This document shows, one piece after another, positions 53,381-62,000 of a stretch of DNA of 64,000 bases. The notes under the pieces were generated by a model that saw only the letters and a program-made list of their open reading frames with translations, was not told where the DNA came from and searched no databases. The stretch comes from Caldalkalibacillus salinus. GTDB taxonomy: Bacteria; Bacillota; Bacilli; Caldalkalibacillales; JCM-10596. How positions within the stretch are numbered: position 1 is the first letter of the stretch; each line of letters starts with the position of its first letter. The stretch spans positions 62,001-126,000 of the forward strand of contig NZ_JAERVL010000004.1 of NCBI RefSeq assembly GCF_016745835.1, written 5' to 3'. The translations under genes and the position numbers were made by a program.

Positions 53381-54676
53381 ATGATGGGACAAATTACCTT
53401 ACGACCAGAGCTTGTCACATCGAGCGGTGAAGCTTGCGGCATTATGTTAGATGATCAATATGTTGGTTCTTTAACCTTATTGTATAGAGAAGCCGATCGC
53501 ATTTGGGGAGCTGTACAATTAGATGAAGATGTATTAACCGTTGATGAGAAGGAGGAAGTTGATCTATTCATCCATCAATATGTGGAGAACATGATTGACG
53601 CTGCAGGAGCAGTTGAGTGCTTTATCACCACCACATACAGTCCGTATGATCATGTCATTTCCACTGATCAAGTGGGTCACGTAGAGGAGCTTGTAGAAGT
53701 GGAATCAAACGAGCTCCCTGACGGTTATGAAGATTATGAAGCATTAGAGGATGACGTTGATACGTTTTACGAATACGATGATCTCGGGGAAGACGATTTT
53801 GATGAAGGGATAGATTATGAGTACGTGGATGATTTGTCTGATGAGGATGAGTATGAACTTGATGAATACGACTTAGCTGAATTTGATAATGGCGTTTACG
53901 ATGATGTGTACTTAGAGGAAGATGATGAAGACCTCGCTTTACAAATTGTAGGGGAAAGTCGAAATCGTGTTGAATACCAGCTCCTAGATCAGTACAACAA
54001 TATTTTAGCCGAAGCGATTATGTATATTGACCGTACAGACGTGTTAGGAGATATATTCTTCCACGAAAATCCAAGTGAAGAATCGATCGATGAAGTGACG
54101 CATGTTCTCGTATCAGATTTTGATCAAGATCTCATCGATTCTTTTGAATTCCGTATGTTCTTTGATGACGTTGAAATTGCGAACATTGAACTCACACATG
54201 AAGACCTTATTGAAGAAGAAGACGTATATGATGATGACATGATGTTCGAAGAAGATGTGTACATTGATGACGGATACAACATTGAAGATGACGAAGGATA
54301 TGAAACAGCTTATATCGATGGTGAACGTGATCTTTATGTTGATGTGTATGAAGATGAACGTGTTCGTTTACATTTTGAACTGATTAGAGATGACATCGAT
54401 ACGATCACCTTTGACATTTACGAGGATGGTCGTCGTCGCAGTACTCGTCTCGGAATGGCGACTGTTGATTTAGCAGGGGAACCTAGCGCATTGATTGATT
54501 TTATTAATCCGAGAGATGCTCACCTCAGACAACAGGTTGCATATCAGTTGATGGAAGAACTCGATAAAGAAACGGACTACAACACATTTGGGGTCACCAT
54601 GCAGTATCAAGGAGATATTATCGACGAGTATACATTCGATATTGAAGATCAAAGAGAAGAACTGGTGTATACTTGA
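53381..54676 (+). CDS. Very acidic three-unit protein of unknown function
   Basis: A 431-residue protein with no signal peptide, membrane helix or motif that I recognise. Three folded units of roughly 90 residues appear at about 1-100, 195-285 and 330-430. They share a layout of strands with a short helix, e.g. DRIWGAVQLDEDVLT, LGDIFFHENPSEESIDEV and RLGMATVDLAGEPSALID. They are joined by linkers made almost only of Asp, Glu and Tyr (about 115-190 and 280-325). Overall charge is extremely negative. ATG at 53381 or 53384 follows GAGGAGG. Alone between two terminators, so it is a single-gene unit. A binding or chaperone-like role for cations or basic partners is only a guess. Confidence 0.8.
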   Translation: MMGQITLRPELVTSSGEACGIMLDDQYVGSLTLLYREADRIWGAVQLDEDVLTVDEKEEVDLFIHQYVENMIDAAGAVECFITTTYSPYDHVISTDQVGHVEELVEVESNELPDGYEDYEALEDDVDTFYEYDDLGEDDFDEGIDYEYVDDLSDEDEYELDEYDLAEFDNGVYDDVYLEEDDEDLALQIVGESRNRVEYQLLDQYNNILAEAIMYIDRTDVLGDIFFHENPSEESIDEVTHVLVSDFDQDLIDSFEFRMFFDDVEIANIELTHEDLIEEEDVYDDDMMFEEDVYIDDGYNIEDDEGYETAYIDGERDLYVDVYEDERVRLHFELIRDDIDTITFDIYEDGRRRSTRLGMATVDLAGEPSALIDFINPRDAHLRQQVAYQLMEELDKETDYNTFGVTMQYQGDIIDEYTFDIEDQREELVYT

Positions 54677-54709
54677 TTGACTGTCATTAACATCTTTTAC
54701 TCATGCTTA

Positions 54710-54738
54710 AAAGGCCAGGAACTCTTCCTGGCTTTTTA
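54710..54738 (+). terminator. Terminator of the acidic protein gene
   Basis: A 7 bp GCCAGGA/TCCTGGC stem extended by weaker pairs and followed by TTTTT. Confidence 0.75.
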
Positions 54739-54826
54739 CTTTTATCCTCACAGACCATCGTATACAATGGGGATATATTTTCGAAAAAGGCAGAATTATA
54801 AAGAATGAGAAACGGAGAACGATGAC

Positions 54827-55534
54827 ATGAGACTAGATAAATTATTAGCAAATATGGGCTACGGCAGTCGTAAGGAAATGAAAAAATGGCTAAAATCTGG
54901 TCAAGTGACCGTGAATGGTGAAACCATAAAAGATGGGAAAGTACAAATCAACACAGAATATGATGTGGTCATGTTTCAAGGAGAACAGGTCGTCTATCGG
55001 CAGCATGTATACCTCATGCTAAATAAACCGGCAGGTGTCATTTCCGCAACGGAAGATACGACAGAGGAAACTGTGTTGGACTTAGTGCCAATCGAGTTTC
55101 AACATTTTCAACCATTTCCGGTTGGCAGACTGGACAAGGATACAGAAGGTCTTCTAATTCTAACTAATGACGGACAACTGGCCCATCAGCTTCTCTCTCC
55201 AAAAAAACATGTCCCTAAGACGTATGTGGCATCCATCGATGGTCAAGTCACAGAAGCGGATAAAATAGCGTTTAGTGAAGGGGTACAACTCGAGGATGGC
55301 TATGTATGTTTACCTGCAAAGCTACATATTGAAGAGTCAGGTATGAATTCACACATCCGGATCACGATCTTTGAGGGTAAATTTCATCAAATTAAACGTA
55401 TGTTCCAAGCCCGAGGGCACCAAGTGACGTACCTGCAACGCGTACAAATGGGATCACTTTCGTTAGACCATAACCTTGAGTTGGGAGAAGTAAGAGAATT
55501 AACAGAGGAAGAACTCGTCCAGCTTCAACAATAG
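54827..55534 (+). CDS. RsuA-family 16S rRNA pseudouridine synthase
   Basis: A 235-residue pseudouridine synthase. Residues 1-60 are an S4 RNA-binding domain (RLDKLLANMGYGSRKEMKKW). The catalytic motif is GRLDKDTEGLLILTNDG with the active Asp, preceded by LMLNKPAGVISA, and the C-terminal FHQIKRMF motif is present. The RsuA subfamily modifies U516 of 16S rRNA. B. subtilis has the comparable ytzG, and the neighbourhood is compatible with it. Confidence 0.88.
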   Translation: MRLDKLLANMGYGSRKEMKKWLKSGQVTVNGETIKDGKVQINTEYDVVMFQGEQVVYRQHVYLMLNKPAGVISATEDTTEETVLDLVPIEFQHFQPFPVGRLDKDTEGLLILTNDGQLAHQLLSPKKHVPKTYVASIDGQVTEADKIAFSEGVQLEDGYVCLPAKLHIEESGMNSHIRITIFEGKFHQIKRMFQARGHQVTYLQRVQMGSLSLDHNLELGEVRELTEEELVQLQQ

Positions 55535-55650
55535 ACAGTAGACAAATAACTATTTATGAGGATATATATCTAAAATAGACCAATGTCTAGGACAAAGGTG
55601 GGGTAAATGTCATACATGTATAGTGACGACATGTAAAAGGAGGAATACAT

Positions 55651-56121
55651 GTGAACCAAAAACGTCACCGGAGTGACATGGCTGGTTATGGTTCGAAAAA
55701 GCCAATGTTCCCCACCCAAAAGAAAAAGGGAGCTAAACACCCGACACAACAACAATTACCTCAACAACAACCCATGATGCAGCAACCCCAACCGATGCAA
55801 CCGACACAACCGACACAAGTCGCACCAGCGACCACAGGACCTGGAACGCAACCGGGTACTATGGCACCTATGGGAGGCTTTCCACAGGGAGCGCCTGCAC
55901 AAGTGGCCCCTGTTAGACGTGTTCAGCACCCGACTCAAGTACTTGAGAATCATACAGTGACACGTTATCCTGTCGTTAATGTCTATCCGACACACGTGCG
56001 CAACGTGAGACATCACGTATGTGAATATTATTGTGAGTGCCCCGTCACTCAAAGTGTAGAAGATTGCTATCATGTGGTAGACCATTGTAACCGGCCACCC
56101 AGACGCCCCTACAGACGCTAA
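55651..56121 (+). CDS. CotD-like inner spore coat protein
   Basis: A 156-residue protein of low complexity. Residues 30-90 are rich in Gln and Pro (QQQ, PTQPTQ). The C-terminal part HPTQVLENHTVTRYPVVNVY followed by THVRNVRHH and Cys-rich CEYYCECP is the CotD-family pattern of repeated HPT and H-x-T motifs. GTG start (AAAGGAGG upstream). Expression late in the mother cell would be expected. It lies alone with a terminator behind. Confidence 0.75.
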   Translation: MNQKRHRSDMAGYGSKKPMFPTQKKKGAKHPTQQQLPQQQPMMQQPQPMQPTQPTQVAPATTGPGTQPGTMAPMGGFPQGAPAQVAPVRRVQHPTQVLENHTVTRYPVVNVYPTHVRNVRHHVCEYYCECPVTQSVEDCYHVVDHCNRPPRRPYRR

Positions 56122-56222
56122 CAAGATTTGATAACTAGCCTGAGCGTCAATGTACTTTTAGCTTATTCGACAACGATGTTTGCTGTTTGTGTTAACGACT
56201 AAAATATGTGCCGCAAATGCGT

Positions 56223-56257
56223 AAAGGGCGACTTGAGCCACCGCCCTTTATTTTTAT
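56223..56257 (+). terminator. Terminator of the CotD-like gene
   Basis: An 8 bp perfect stem (AAAGGGCG with CGCCCTTT) followed by ATTTTTATT. Confidence 0.8.
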
Positions 56258-56287
56258 TATTTTCGCAATTTTCTTTACCACTTTTTA

Positions 56288-56296
56288 TGTTATACT
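56288..56296 (+). promoter_or_regulatory. Extended -10 promoter for the pro-peptide gene
   Basis: TGTTATACT at 56288-56296 is a TGn-extended -10 element, 72 bases before the start codon. There is no good -35 hexamer, so it may need an activator. Confidence 0.45.
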
Positions 56297-56367
56297 AAAA
56301 ATGACTTTAAACTCTAGAGCATTTACTTACATAATGAAAAACAATATGTTTTAAAGGGGTGTAACAA

Positions 56368-56484
56368 ATGAAAAAATTGATTATCTGTGCTGTTGTGGCG
56401 TTGTTGGTTGTAGCCGGAGGGCAAACAGCGACATTAGCTTCGGAAAACTTTCCTGTAGCCAAATCATATGATTACGAGAAGTAA
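56368..56484 (+). CDS. Putative exported signalling pro-peptide (Phr/NprX-like, 38 aa)
   Basis: A 38-residue ORF with ATG 56368 behind AAAGGGGTG. It has the form of a pro-signal peptide: MKK start, a 15-residue hydrophobic core (LIICAVVALLVVAGG), a likely signal-peptidase site after TLA, and a short polar tail SENFPVAKSYDYEK. The next gene, convergent and 44 bases away, is an NprR-like HTH-TPR regulator of the kind controlled by such peptides. The active part cannot be fixed by eye; it may be the last 5-8 residues or an inner segment. It could also be an unrelated small secreted peptide. Confidence 0.7.
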   Translation: MKKLIICAVVALLVVAGGQTATLASENFPVAKSYDYEK

Positions 56485-56493
56485 TCTCAAATA

Positions 56494-56530
56494 GAAAGAG
56501 TATCTGCATTAGCAGGTACTCTTTCTTCTT
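56494..56530. terminator. Bidirectional terminator between pro-peptide and regulator genes
   Basis: A 14 bp stem with one G-U pair (GAAAGAGTATCTGC with GCAGGTACTCTTTC) and a four-base loop. T-rich sequence follows on the plus strand. On the minus strand it covers the regulator stop. Confidence 0.75.
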
Positions 56531-57788
56531 ATGTGAGAGTTATATTCTTTCTGGATTCGTTAGCTAAGCGATAATACTGACTCGCTTGTTTATACTTGAA
56601 TTTTTTATAGAAATAAACCGCTAACATTTCAGCATACTCCGCAACATGGAAGTGGATTTTTTTCTGTAGATAAAAAGGAATGACTTCATCTTTAAGTAGG
56701 CTTTCAAACTTTTCGTCATAACATTCGCGAGCAATAAAATCGAGCACTTTAAATTGATAAAGCATCATGTCATGGTCGCTATCTTTGGCTAATATATTTA
56801 TACCAAGATCAATATAATACAATGCTTGTTCTTTGTCTTCTAATTTGAGGTGATTTTTCGCTAAACAAAGATATGTACGAGACAAATCATCAATATTCTC
56901 TTTATCCATATACTCTGTACTTTTTAAGTAAAAATCGTTTGATTTATTAATGTCTTCGTAGCTATAAGCCACACCAAGGTTGTGATAGATGATGGCAATA
57001 TTTTGCGTATCATTATTTTCTTCAGCAACTTTTAAAGCGTTATAATAATGCTTCTCTGCCTGCTCTTTATTCTCAATTCTGCGACTGTTAATACCCAAGA
57101 TAATCTCACATTCAATGCTCCGTTTAAAATCAAATTGTTTGTTAAATAATTCAAGTGCTTTATTCGTGTAATAGATGGAGTGTGAGATTTGATACAACTG
57201 GCTGAAGGTGATACCCAACATATAATATAATTCAGGATCCTCTATCCGGATATTGTTAGCCACTTCTTCCGCTTTACGGTGGTATTGAATCGCTTCAGCG
57301 TAATTGTATTTGTTATACAGTACGGTTCCCCAAAACATATAAAATAAGTATTTGATTTCGCCATCCAAGTGTTTAAGATGTTCCTTGATTTCTTTTAGGA
57401 TAGACAGTGCCTCATCATGCTTGTCATTAATCATCAAGTATCTCGCGAAGAAAAGTTCGCATTTAAGCAATAGAGGTGGGGATTGTATGGTTTTCTTCTT
57501 CTCTTTAACAAGTTGATACACGCGGTCCATCTCTTGCTGGTTTCGTTTCATGATGACCCGATACCAGTCCTGAAGTAGTTGATCAAACGCTTGCTCTTCC
57601 TTTTCCATATCGATATCATCTAATGTGATACCTAGACGATTACACAAATGACCTAAAATATCCTGGCTTGGCGTTTCGTGGCCGTTTTCTATTTTACTCA
57701 GATGGGAAACTGAACAGATGCCGTGGGCCAACTGCTCTTGCGTCATGCCATTAGACTTTCTGAAATAATATATCTTTTGCCCGATCAT
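56529..57788 (-). CDS. HTH-TPR peptide-responsive regulator (RRNPP family, NprR-like)
   Basis: A 419-residue cytoplasmic regulator. An N-terminal Xre-type HTH (MIGQKIYYFRKSNG, MTQEQLAHGICSVSHLSKIENG, residues 1-60) is followed by a helical array of about seven to nine TPR units (e.g. YNKYNYAEAIQYHRKAEEVA, NIAIIYHNLGVAYSYEDINK). Length and layout equal NprR of the B. cereus group. I start at ATG 57788 after GGAGGGTGACAGG; the upstream in-frame extension lacks a site. Its partner is probably the convergent 38-residue pro-peptide, and a divergent subtilisin gene starts 313 bases away. NprR is known to control extracellular protease genes. Confidence 0.88.
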   Translation of the reverse strand: MIGQKIYYFRKSNGMTQEQLAHGICSVSHLSKIENGHETPSQDILGHLCNRLGITLDDIDMEKEEQAFDQLLQDWYRVIMKRNQQEMDRVYQLVKEKKKTIQSPPLLLKCELFFARYLMINDKHDEALSILKEIKEHLKHLDGEIKYLFYMFWGTVLYNKYNYAEAIQYHRKAEEVANNIRIEDPELYYMLGITFSQLYQISHSIYYTNKALELFNKQFDFKRSIECEIILGINSRRIENKEQAEKHYYNALKVAEENNDTQNIAIIYHNLGVAYSYEDINKSNDFYLKSTEYMDKENIDDLSRTYLCLAKNHLKLEDKEQALYYIDLGINILAKDSDHDMMLYQFKVLDFIARECYDEKFESLLKDEVIPFYLQKKIHFHVAEYAEMLAVYFYKKFKYKQASQYYRLANESRKNITLT

Positions 57789-58101
57789 CCTGTCACCCTC
57801 CAACATAGCTTCTCCGTCTCTGACTATCAAAACCATCGTTATAATTGTGTACCTTATTAAATGTATAAACTATTATACTATACTCATGATCAAAAATGAT
57901 AGTATTCATCAGAATCGGACACGTGTGTGTTTCCTAAAAAGACAAATCCCTTAATTTTACAATAGTTTTGAAAGGTGGATAAACCTATATTTCCTTAGTG
58001 AGGATAAGACATTGTATTTTCCCAATATACAAAGTCATAGGTGGATGTTACTATAACTTATGATGTATTTATTATTCAGAAAATTCAAAGGAGGAAGATG
58101 A
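57789..58101. promoter_or_regulatory. Divergent control region between regulator and subtilisin genes
   Basis: A 313-base AT-rich region. It holds the inverted repeat ATACTAT/ATAGTAT (57875-57881 and 57899-57905, 17-base spacer) and a second TTGTAT/ATACAA (58012-58017 and 58027-58032, 9-base spacer). A TATGAT -10-like hexamer is at 58059-58064 without a fitting -35. These are candidate operators for the HTH-TPR regulator. Confidence 0.4.
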
Positions 58102-59232
58102 TTGAGAAAATTTTTAGCGCTGTTTTTGTCTTTGACCCTTGTATTAGCGTTTGCCGTCCCATCGGCTAGCGTGGCGAACAACGGAGAAGAAAAGCTAGAG
58201 TATCTCGTTCAATTTGAAGGCCCAGTACAAAAAGGAGTACTAGAAGCTTTCGGTGTAGATGAAGTCCTCCATACTTACGATTTAATACCCGTGGCGTTAG
58301 TGGAATTAACTGAGAAACAGTACCGTGGGTTATCCCATCATCCTCAGATCAAAGCAGTTGACCATAATGCTGAGGTGCAAGCTCTAGGTCAGACGGTACC
58401 ATGGGGTGTGCCGCATGTCCAGGGCACAGCTGCACACGAAGGTGGTCACACAGGAAGTGGCGTGAAAGTGGCTATACTAGATACGGGTATTGATAACGAG
58501 CACGAGGATTTAGCTGCGAATGTGAAAGGCGGGTATTCTGTTTTCACAGATGACGAAAACAGCGATCCTTTTTATGACGGTAACGGCCATGGTACACACG
58601 TTGCTGGAACTGTCGCCGCTGTCGACAATACTCTAGGTGTTTTAGGAGTGGCTCACCAAGCTGACCTCTATGCTGTGAAAGTCCTCAGTAACAGCGGCAG
58701 TGGTTCTTATGCCGGTATTGCAGAAGGTATAGAATGGGCTGTGAAAAATGATATGGATATCATTAACATGAGCCTTGGTGGATCATCGAGTTCTTCCGTA
58801 TTAGAAGAGATGTGTAATGCTGCGTATGATGCAGGAGTACTCACGGTTGCTGCAGCAGGCAATAGCGGAAACAGAGGTGGAAAAGGGGATAGCGTTGGCT
58901 ATCCTGCGAAATACGAATCCGTCATTGCAGTAGCAGCCGTCGACGCCGACAACCAACGTGCAAGCTTCTCTAGTACAGGACCAGCAGTAGAGTTGGCTGC
59001 TCCAGGTGTAGACGTATTAAGTACGGTACCGAATAATGGCTATGACAGATATAATGGAACTTCCATGGCTTCTCCGCATGTGGCGGGTGTGGCAGCGCTC
59101 GTTTGGGGTGCGAAGCAAGGCTTATCTAATGAACAGTTAAGACAGTTGCTGAGAGACTCAGCTATGGATTTAGGAGATCCGAATCATTATGGCTATGGTC
59201 TAGTGCAGGCAGTAGATGCCATACAGCAGTAG
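58102..59232 (+). CDS. Secreted alkaline subtilisin
   Basis: A 376-residue preprosubtilisin. Signal peptide 1-25 (ends SASVA), propeptide I9 domain to about 96, mature part from near QTVPWGVPHVQG. Catalytic triad D127 (ILDTG), H163 (NGHGTHVAG), S321 (GTSMASPH), oxyanion N254 (AAGNSG). Mature length about 280 fits true subtilisins. There is one Cys (C238), unusual for this group. Start is TTG 58102 after AAAGGAGG; an ATG four bases earlier is out of frame. It lies divergent from an NprR-like gene, which may control it. Confidence 0.93.
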   Translation: MRKFLALFLSLTLVLAFAVPSASVANNGEEKLEYLVQFEGPVQKGVLEAFGVDEVLHTYDLIPVALVELTEKQYRGLSHHPQIKAVDHNAEVQALGQTVPWGVPHVQGTAAHEGGHTGSGVKVAILDTGIDNEHEDLAANVKGGYSVFTDDENSDPFYDGNGHGTHVAGTVAAVDNTLGVLGVAHQADLYAVKVLSNSGSGSYAGIAEGIEWAVKNDMDIINMSLGGSSSSSVLEEMCNAAYDAGVLTVAAAGNSGNRGGKGDSVGYPAKYESVIAVAAVDADNQRASFSSTGPAVELAAPGVDVLSTVPNNGYDRYNGTSMASPHVAGVAALVWGAKQGLSNEQLRQLLRDSAMDLGDPNHYGYGLVQAVDAIQQ

Positions 59233-59264
59233 TCTAAGATTTCTTTGACATGTTTTTTCCTCAA

Positions 59265-59301
59265 CAAAAAGGAAGAGCCGATTGTGCTCTTCCTTTTTTT
59301 G
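59265..59301. terminator. Bidirectional terminator after the subtilisin gene
   Basis: An 8 bp perfect stem (GGAAGAGC with GCTCTTCC) flanked by A and T runs. It serves the subtilisin gene and the convergent hydrolase gene. Confidence 0.88.
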
Positions 59302-59320
59302 TTCTCTCATAAATAGACGT

Positions 59321-60034
59321 TTACACTTGTTGACAAGCGCCCACAAAGGACTGGAACATAGCTCGCGAGGGGTGGTGAGTCAAGGGCATACATTCTGGGT
59401 GCCATTGAACCCCGATAACGTAGGAGTGTTTAAGACTTTCAATAGCTTCAACGACCCCGTCTGTACTCTCAGCGCTAACGATAAAACCGGGAGCTGCATC
59501 TTTAACGGCTTGATGATGAAAACTATTCGTCTTCACCTTTTCTGAGCCCACGATCGCATGTAGCTTTGACGACGGTGTAATGGCTACAGTATGACTAGCA
59601 TGCCAAGTTGGTGCCACTTGCATATGTTGAAGTAGACTTTTCTCGCCATACTGTGTATCTAGATCCTGATACATGTTTCCACCTGCAGCCACATTTAAGA
59701 TTTGTATGCCCCGACAGATAGCCAGTATAGGGATGTCACTTTCTAAGGCGTGCTTAGCTAAGCTTAGTTCTAATGTGTCTCTTTCCGGTGTAATAGATCC
59801 TAGACCTGGGACGGGCTCTTCTTCAAATAAGGTAGGATCTATGTCACCCCCGCCTGCTAAAAGGAGACCGTCAATCTGTTCCGTGAGTGACTGTAATTGA
59901 GTTTCATCAGTCGTATACGGAATGATGAAAGGAATCCCTCCCTGGTTAAAGATCCAATCGGCGTAATAACGTTTGACTTTCACGTGTGCCTCTTCTAATG
60001 ACGCTGTGATACCAATGATCGGTTTTTTCATCAC
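59321..60034 (-). CDS. Class I glutamine amidotransferase-like hydrolase (PuuD/C26 family)
   Basis: A 237-residue peptidase C26 enzyme, similar to gamma-glutamyl-GABA hydrolase PuuD. The nucleophile is C107 in LAICRGIQILNVAAGG. The His-Glu pair is in GVQWHPE near the C-terminus. LLLAGGGDIDP forms the oxyanion region. Substrate may be a gamma-glutamyl amine. No polyamine or GABA genes are nearby, so the pathway is open. Confidence 0.87.
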   Translation of the reverse strand: MMKKPIIGITASLEEAHVKVKRYYADWIFNQGGIPFIIPYTTDETQLQSLTEQIDGLLLAGGGDIDPTLFEEEPVPGLGSITPERDTLELSLAKHALESDIPILAICRGIQILNVAAGGNMYQDLDTQYGEKSLLQHMQVAPTWHASHTVAITPSSKLHAIVGSEKVKTNSFHHQAVKDAAPGFIVSAESTDGVVEAIESLKHSYVIGVQWHPECMPLTHHPSRAMFQSFVGACQQV

Positions 60035-60198
60035 AATTCATTCCTTGTACTTTGATTTTCCTTTATTATACACTATGAGAAGGGTGAATAGAGGTTCAAA
60101 TATCATGTCCTGACATCAAATAAAAATATAACAAATGACAACGATGAAATGAGGACATACTGTAAAAAAAGAGATATGGATTGGGGAGTGGAAACCAC

Positions 60199-60990
60199 AT
60201 GACAGACATTAAGCTAGTGGCCATTGATGTTGATGGCACCTTACTGACAGACGAACATGAATTAACTGAACACACCAAAAACACTATTTTAAAGTTAAAG
60301 GACAAGGGTATACAGGTCATACTGGCAAGTGGCCGGGGGCCGACTTCTTGTATCCCGTTCGTCAATCAACTTAATTTAACGGAGCCGTTGATTACACACA
60401 ACGGGGCCGTCATTTATCACCCTGTTACGGGGGAAGTAGAAAAAGAGATTGGCTTTGAAGCACAGGAACTGTTACCATTCATCGAGTATTGTCGGGAGCA
60501 CCAGATCCAATTTGATTTAAACACGGCGCTTGATATGTATGTCGAGCAGTCGACGCCTGAGGCAGAGAAAGTATATGAAATATTTTATATCAATCCCACT
60601 CGTGTTGAAGACAGTAGTCAATTAGATGAACAAATTGTAAAATTCACAATCACAGGTCAACAAGAACAATTAGACGATATGATGCAAAAGCTCGCTCCTC
60701 AATTTCCAAACTGGAGTATTATCCGTAGCGGTGAGACATTTATAGATATCATACACCCCAAAGCAACCAAAGGTTTTGCTTTACAGCATATCTTAAAGGA
60801 GAAGAACATACAGCCTGAAGAGGTACTCGCATTTGGTAACTACTTTAACGACGTCGAAATGCTGCAATTAGCGGGCACTGGCGTAGCGATGGGAAATGCC
60901 CCTGATGGTGTGAAAGCAAAAGCTGACCGCATTGCCCCACCTAATAACGAGGAGGGCGTGGCGGCCATATTGCAGGAATACCTGAAGTAA
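60199..60990 (+). CDS. Cof-type HAD-IIB phosphatase
   Basis: A 263-residue cytosolic HAD hydrolase. Motif I VAIDVDGTLL (D10, D12), motif II LASGR, motif III Lys within IIHPKATKG, and motif IV FGNYFNDVEML are all present, with the type IIB cap between. Substrates are sugar phosphates or flavin phosphates in relatives. ATG 60199 chosen, 10 bases after GGGGAG; a TTG at 60181 is less likely. Confidence 0.87.
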   Translation: MTDIKLVAIDVDGTLLTDEHELTEHTKNTILKLKDKGIQVILASGRGPTSCIPFVNQLNLTEPLITHNGAVIYHPVTGEVEKEIGFEAQELLPFIEYCREHQIQFDLNTALDMYVEQSTPEAEKVYEIFYINPTRVEDSSQLDEQIVKFTITGQQEQLDDMMQKLAPQFPNWSIIRSGETFIDIIHPKATKGFALQHILKEKNIQPEEVLAFGNYFNDVEMLQLAGTGVAMGNAPDGVKAKADRIAPPNNEEGVAAILQEYLK

Positions 60991-61088
60991 AAATAACATG
61001 ATCCCACGTCGTCATGAATACAATGGTTTTGAGAGGTTATTTGCGACAACGAGGAGGGATCAGCCTTTTGAGTTTCGGGAAGGTAAGT

Positions 61089-61886
61089 ATGTTTGAACAT
61101 ACGTTTTGGCTCCAGGTCTTAGGAGATCATGCCCGGTTTATTTTTTACACCTTATCCCCCGCAGAGGCGGAATATATTCAACAAGCCCAGCATTTTATCC
61201 AACTGAATGACCATTTATTAGAGCAGGCACGCCAAATGAAAAACGCCTCAGATCAGAATTGGACTGAATTAGCTCAACACGCCTATAGTGCAGCGGAGTC
61301 TATACGTCAGTTTAAATTACAAATCATTTCGGTGCATTTATCCTGTGAGATCGATATAGCATTAACGCCTACATTTTTGAACCATATGGTGAATGAAGTT
61401 GAAGAGTATCTTCGTATTCTGACCTATCTCATCAGAGGAGAAGTCCCGCCCATCTTGCATCCTGTCCACCATCATAATATATGGTTGTTAGATGCTGCCG
61501 GTCACGCCGCGGCAATAAAAGGTGATATTGATCCCGTAGAGAAAAAAGTAGCTAAAAAGGCCGAAGCCTTTCAAACGACATTTGAGGATTTTTATATTAA
61601 GGCGCGAGAGATGGCAGGATTTATACGAGCCAGGCAGGATCTATTCCCCGCCTTACAGCAATTTAATGCTGATACATCATTGGAGATTACACTTTTCTAC
61701 CACTTTTTAGAAGAGTTAGAGGAAATGCGCCTCGATTGTCGGCGTTTAGGGACGTTGATGCCCTTAATGGCCGACCACATGGCTCGAGAGGAGTGTTATT
61801 ACTTAATCAAATTACATGAGGTAGATCCGACCAATGTAAAAATAACGGAGTGTGATCCGACGAAGCCCCGTACTCAGCAAGTCTAG
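61089..61886 (+). CDS. DUF2935 helical-bundle protein
   Basis: A 265-residue all-helical protein with two homologous halves. Each opens with an FxxxL or LFYHFLEEL-type helix, and His/Glu pairs (FEHTFWLQVLGDHARFIF; DHMAREECYYLIKL) suggest a metal-binding ferritin-like or hemerythrin-like bundle, as proposed for DUF2935. I use ATG 61089 since the N-terminus of the family begins with this helix; AAGG is five bases upstream. An upstream ORF start at 61014 adds an unrelated segment. Function unknown. Confidence 0.75.
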   Translation: MFEHTFWLQVLGDHARFIFYTLSPAEAEYIQQAQHFIQLNDHLLEQARQMKNASDQNWTELAQHAYSAAESIRQFKLQIISVHLSCEIDIALTPTFLNHMVNEVEEYLRILTYLIRGEVPPILHPVHHHNIWLLDAAGHAAAIKGDIDPVEKKVAKKAEAFQTTFEDFYIKAREMAGFIRARQDLFPALQQFNADTSLEITLFYHFLEELEEMRLDCRRLGTLMPLMADHMAREECYYLIKLHEVDPTNVKITECDPTKPRTQQV

Positions 61887-61902
61887 TTCTTTTTACGGGG
61901 CT
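61864..61902 (+). repeat. Inverted repeat at the 3' end of the DUF2935 gene
   Basis: AGCCCCGT (61864-61871) and ACGGGGCT (61895-61902), a perfect 8 bp repeat with a 23-base spacer that contains the stop codon. The T run is inside the loop, so it is not a standard terminator. Confidence 0.5.
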
Positions 61903-62000
61903 CACATATATATTTTTAAGGATAAATAAAAGGGAAGGGGACACAACGTTGGATGCTTATGACTCCAACATTTGACGTAGCCCTTACGATACGATAGGTG

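Noticed and set aside
61864-61902. Terminator of the DUF2935 gene
   Set aside because: The perfect 8 bp repeat has its T run inside a 23-base loop and none after the stem, so it is listed only as an inverted repeat.
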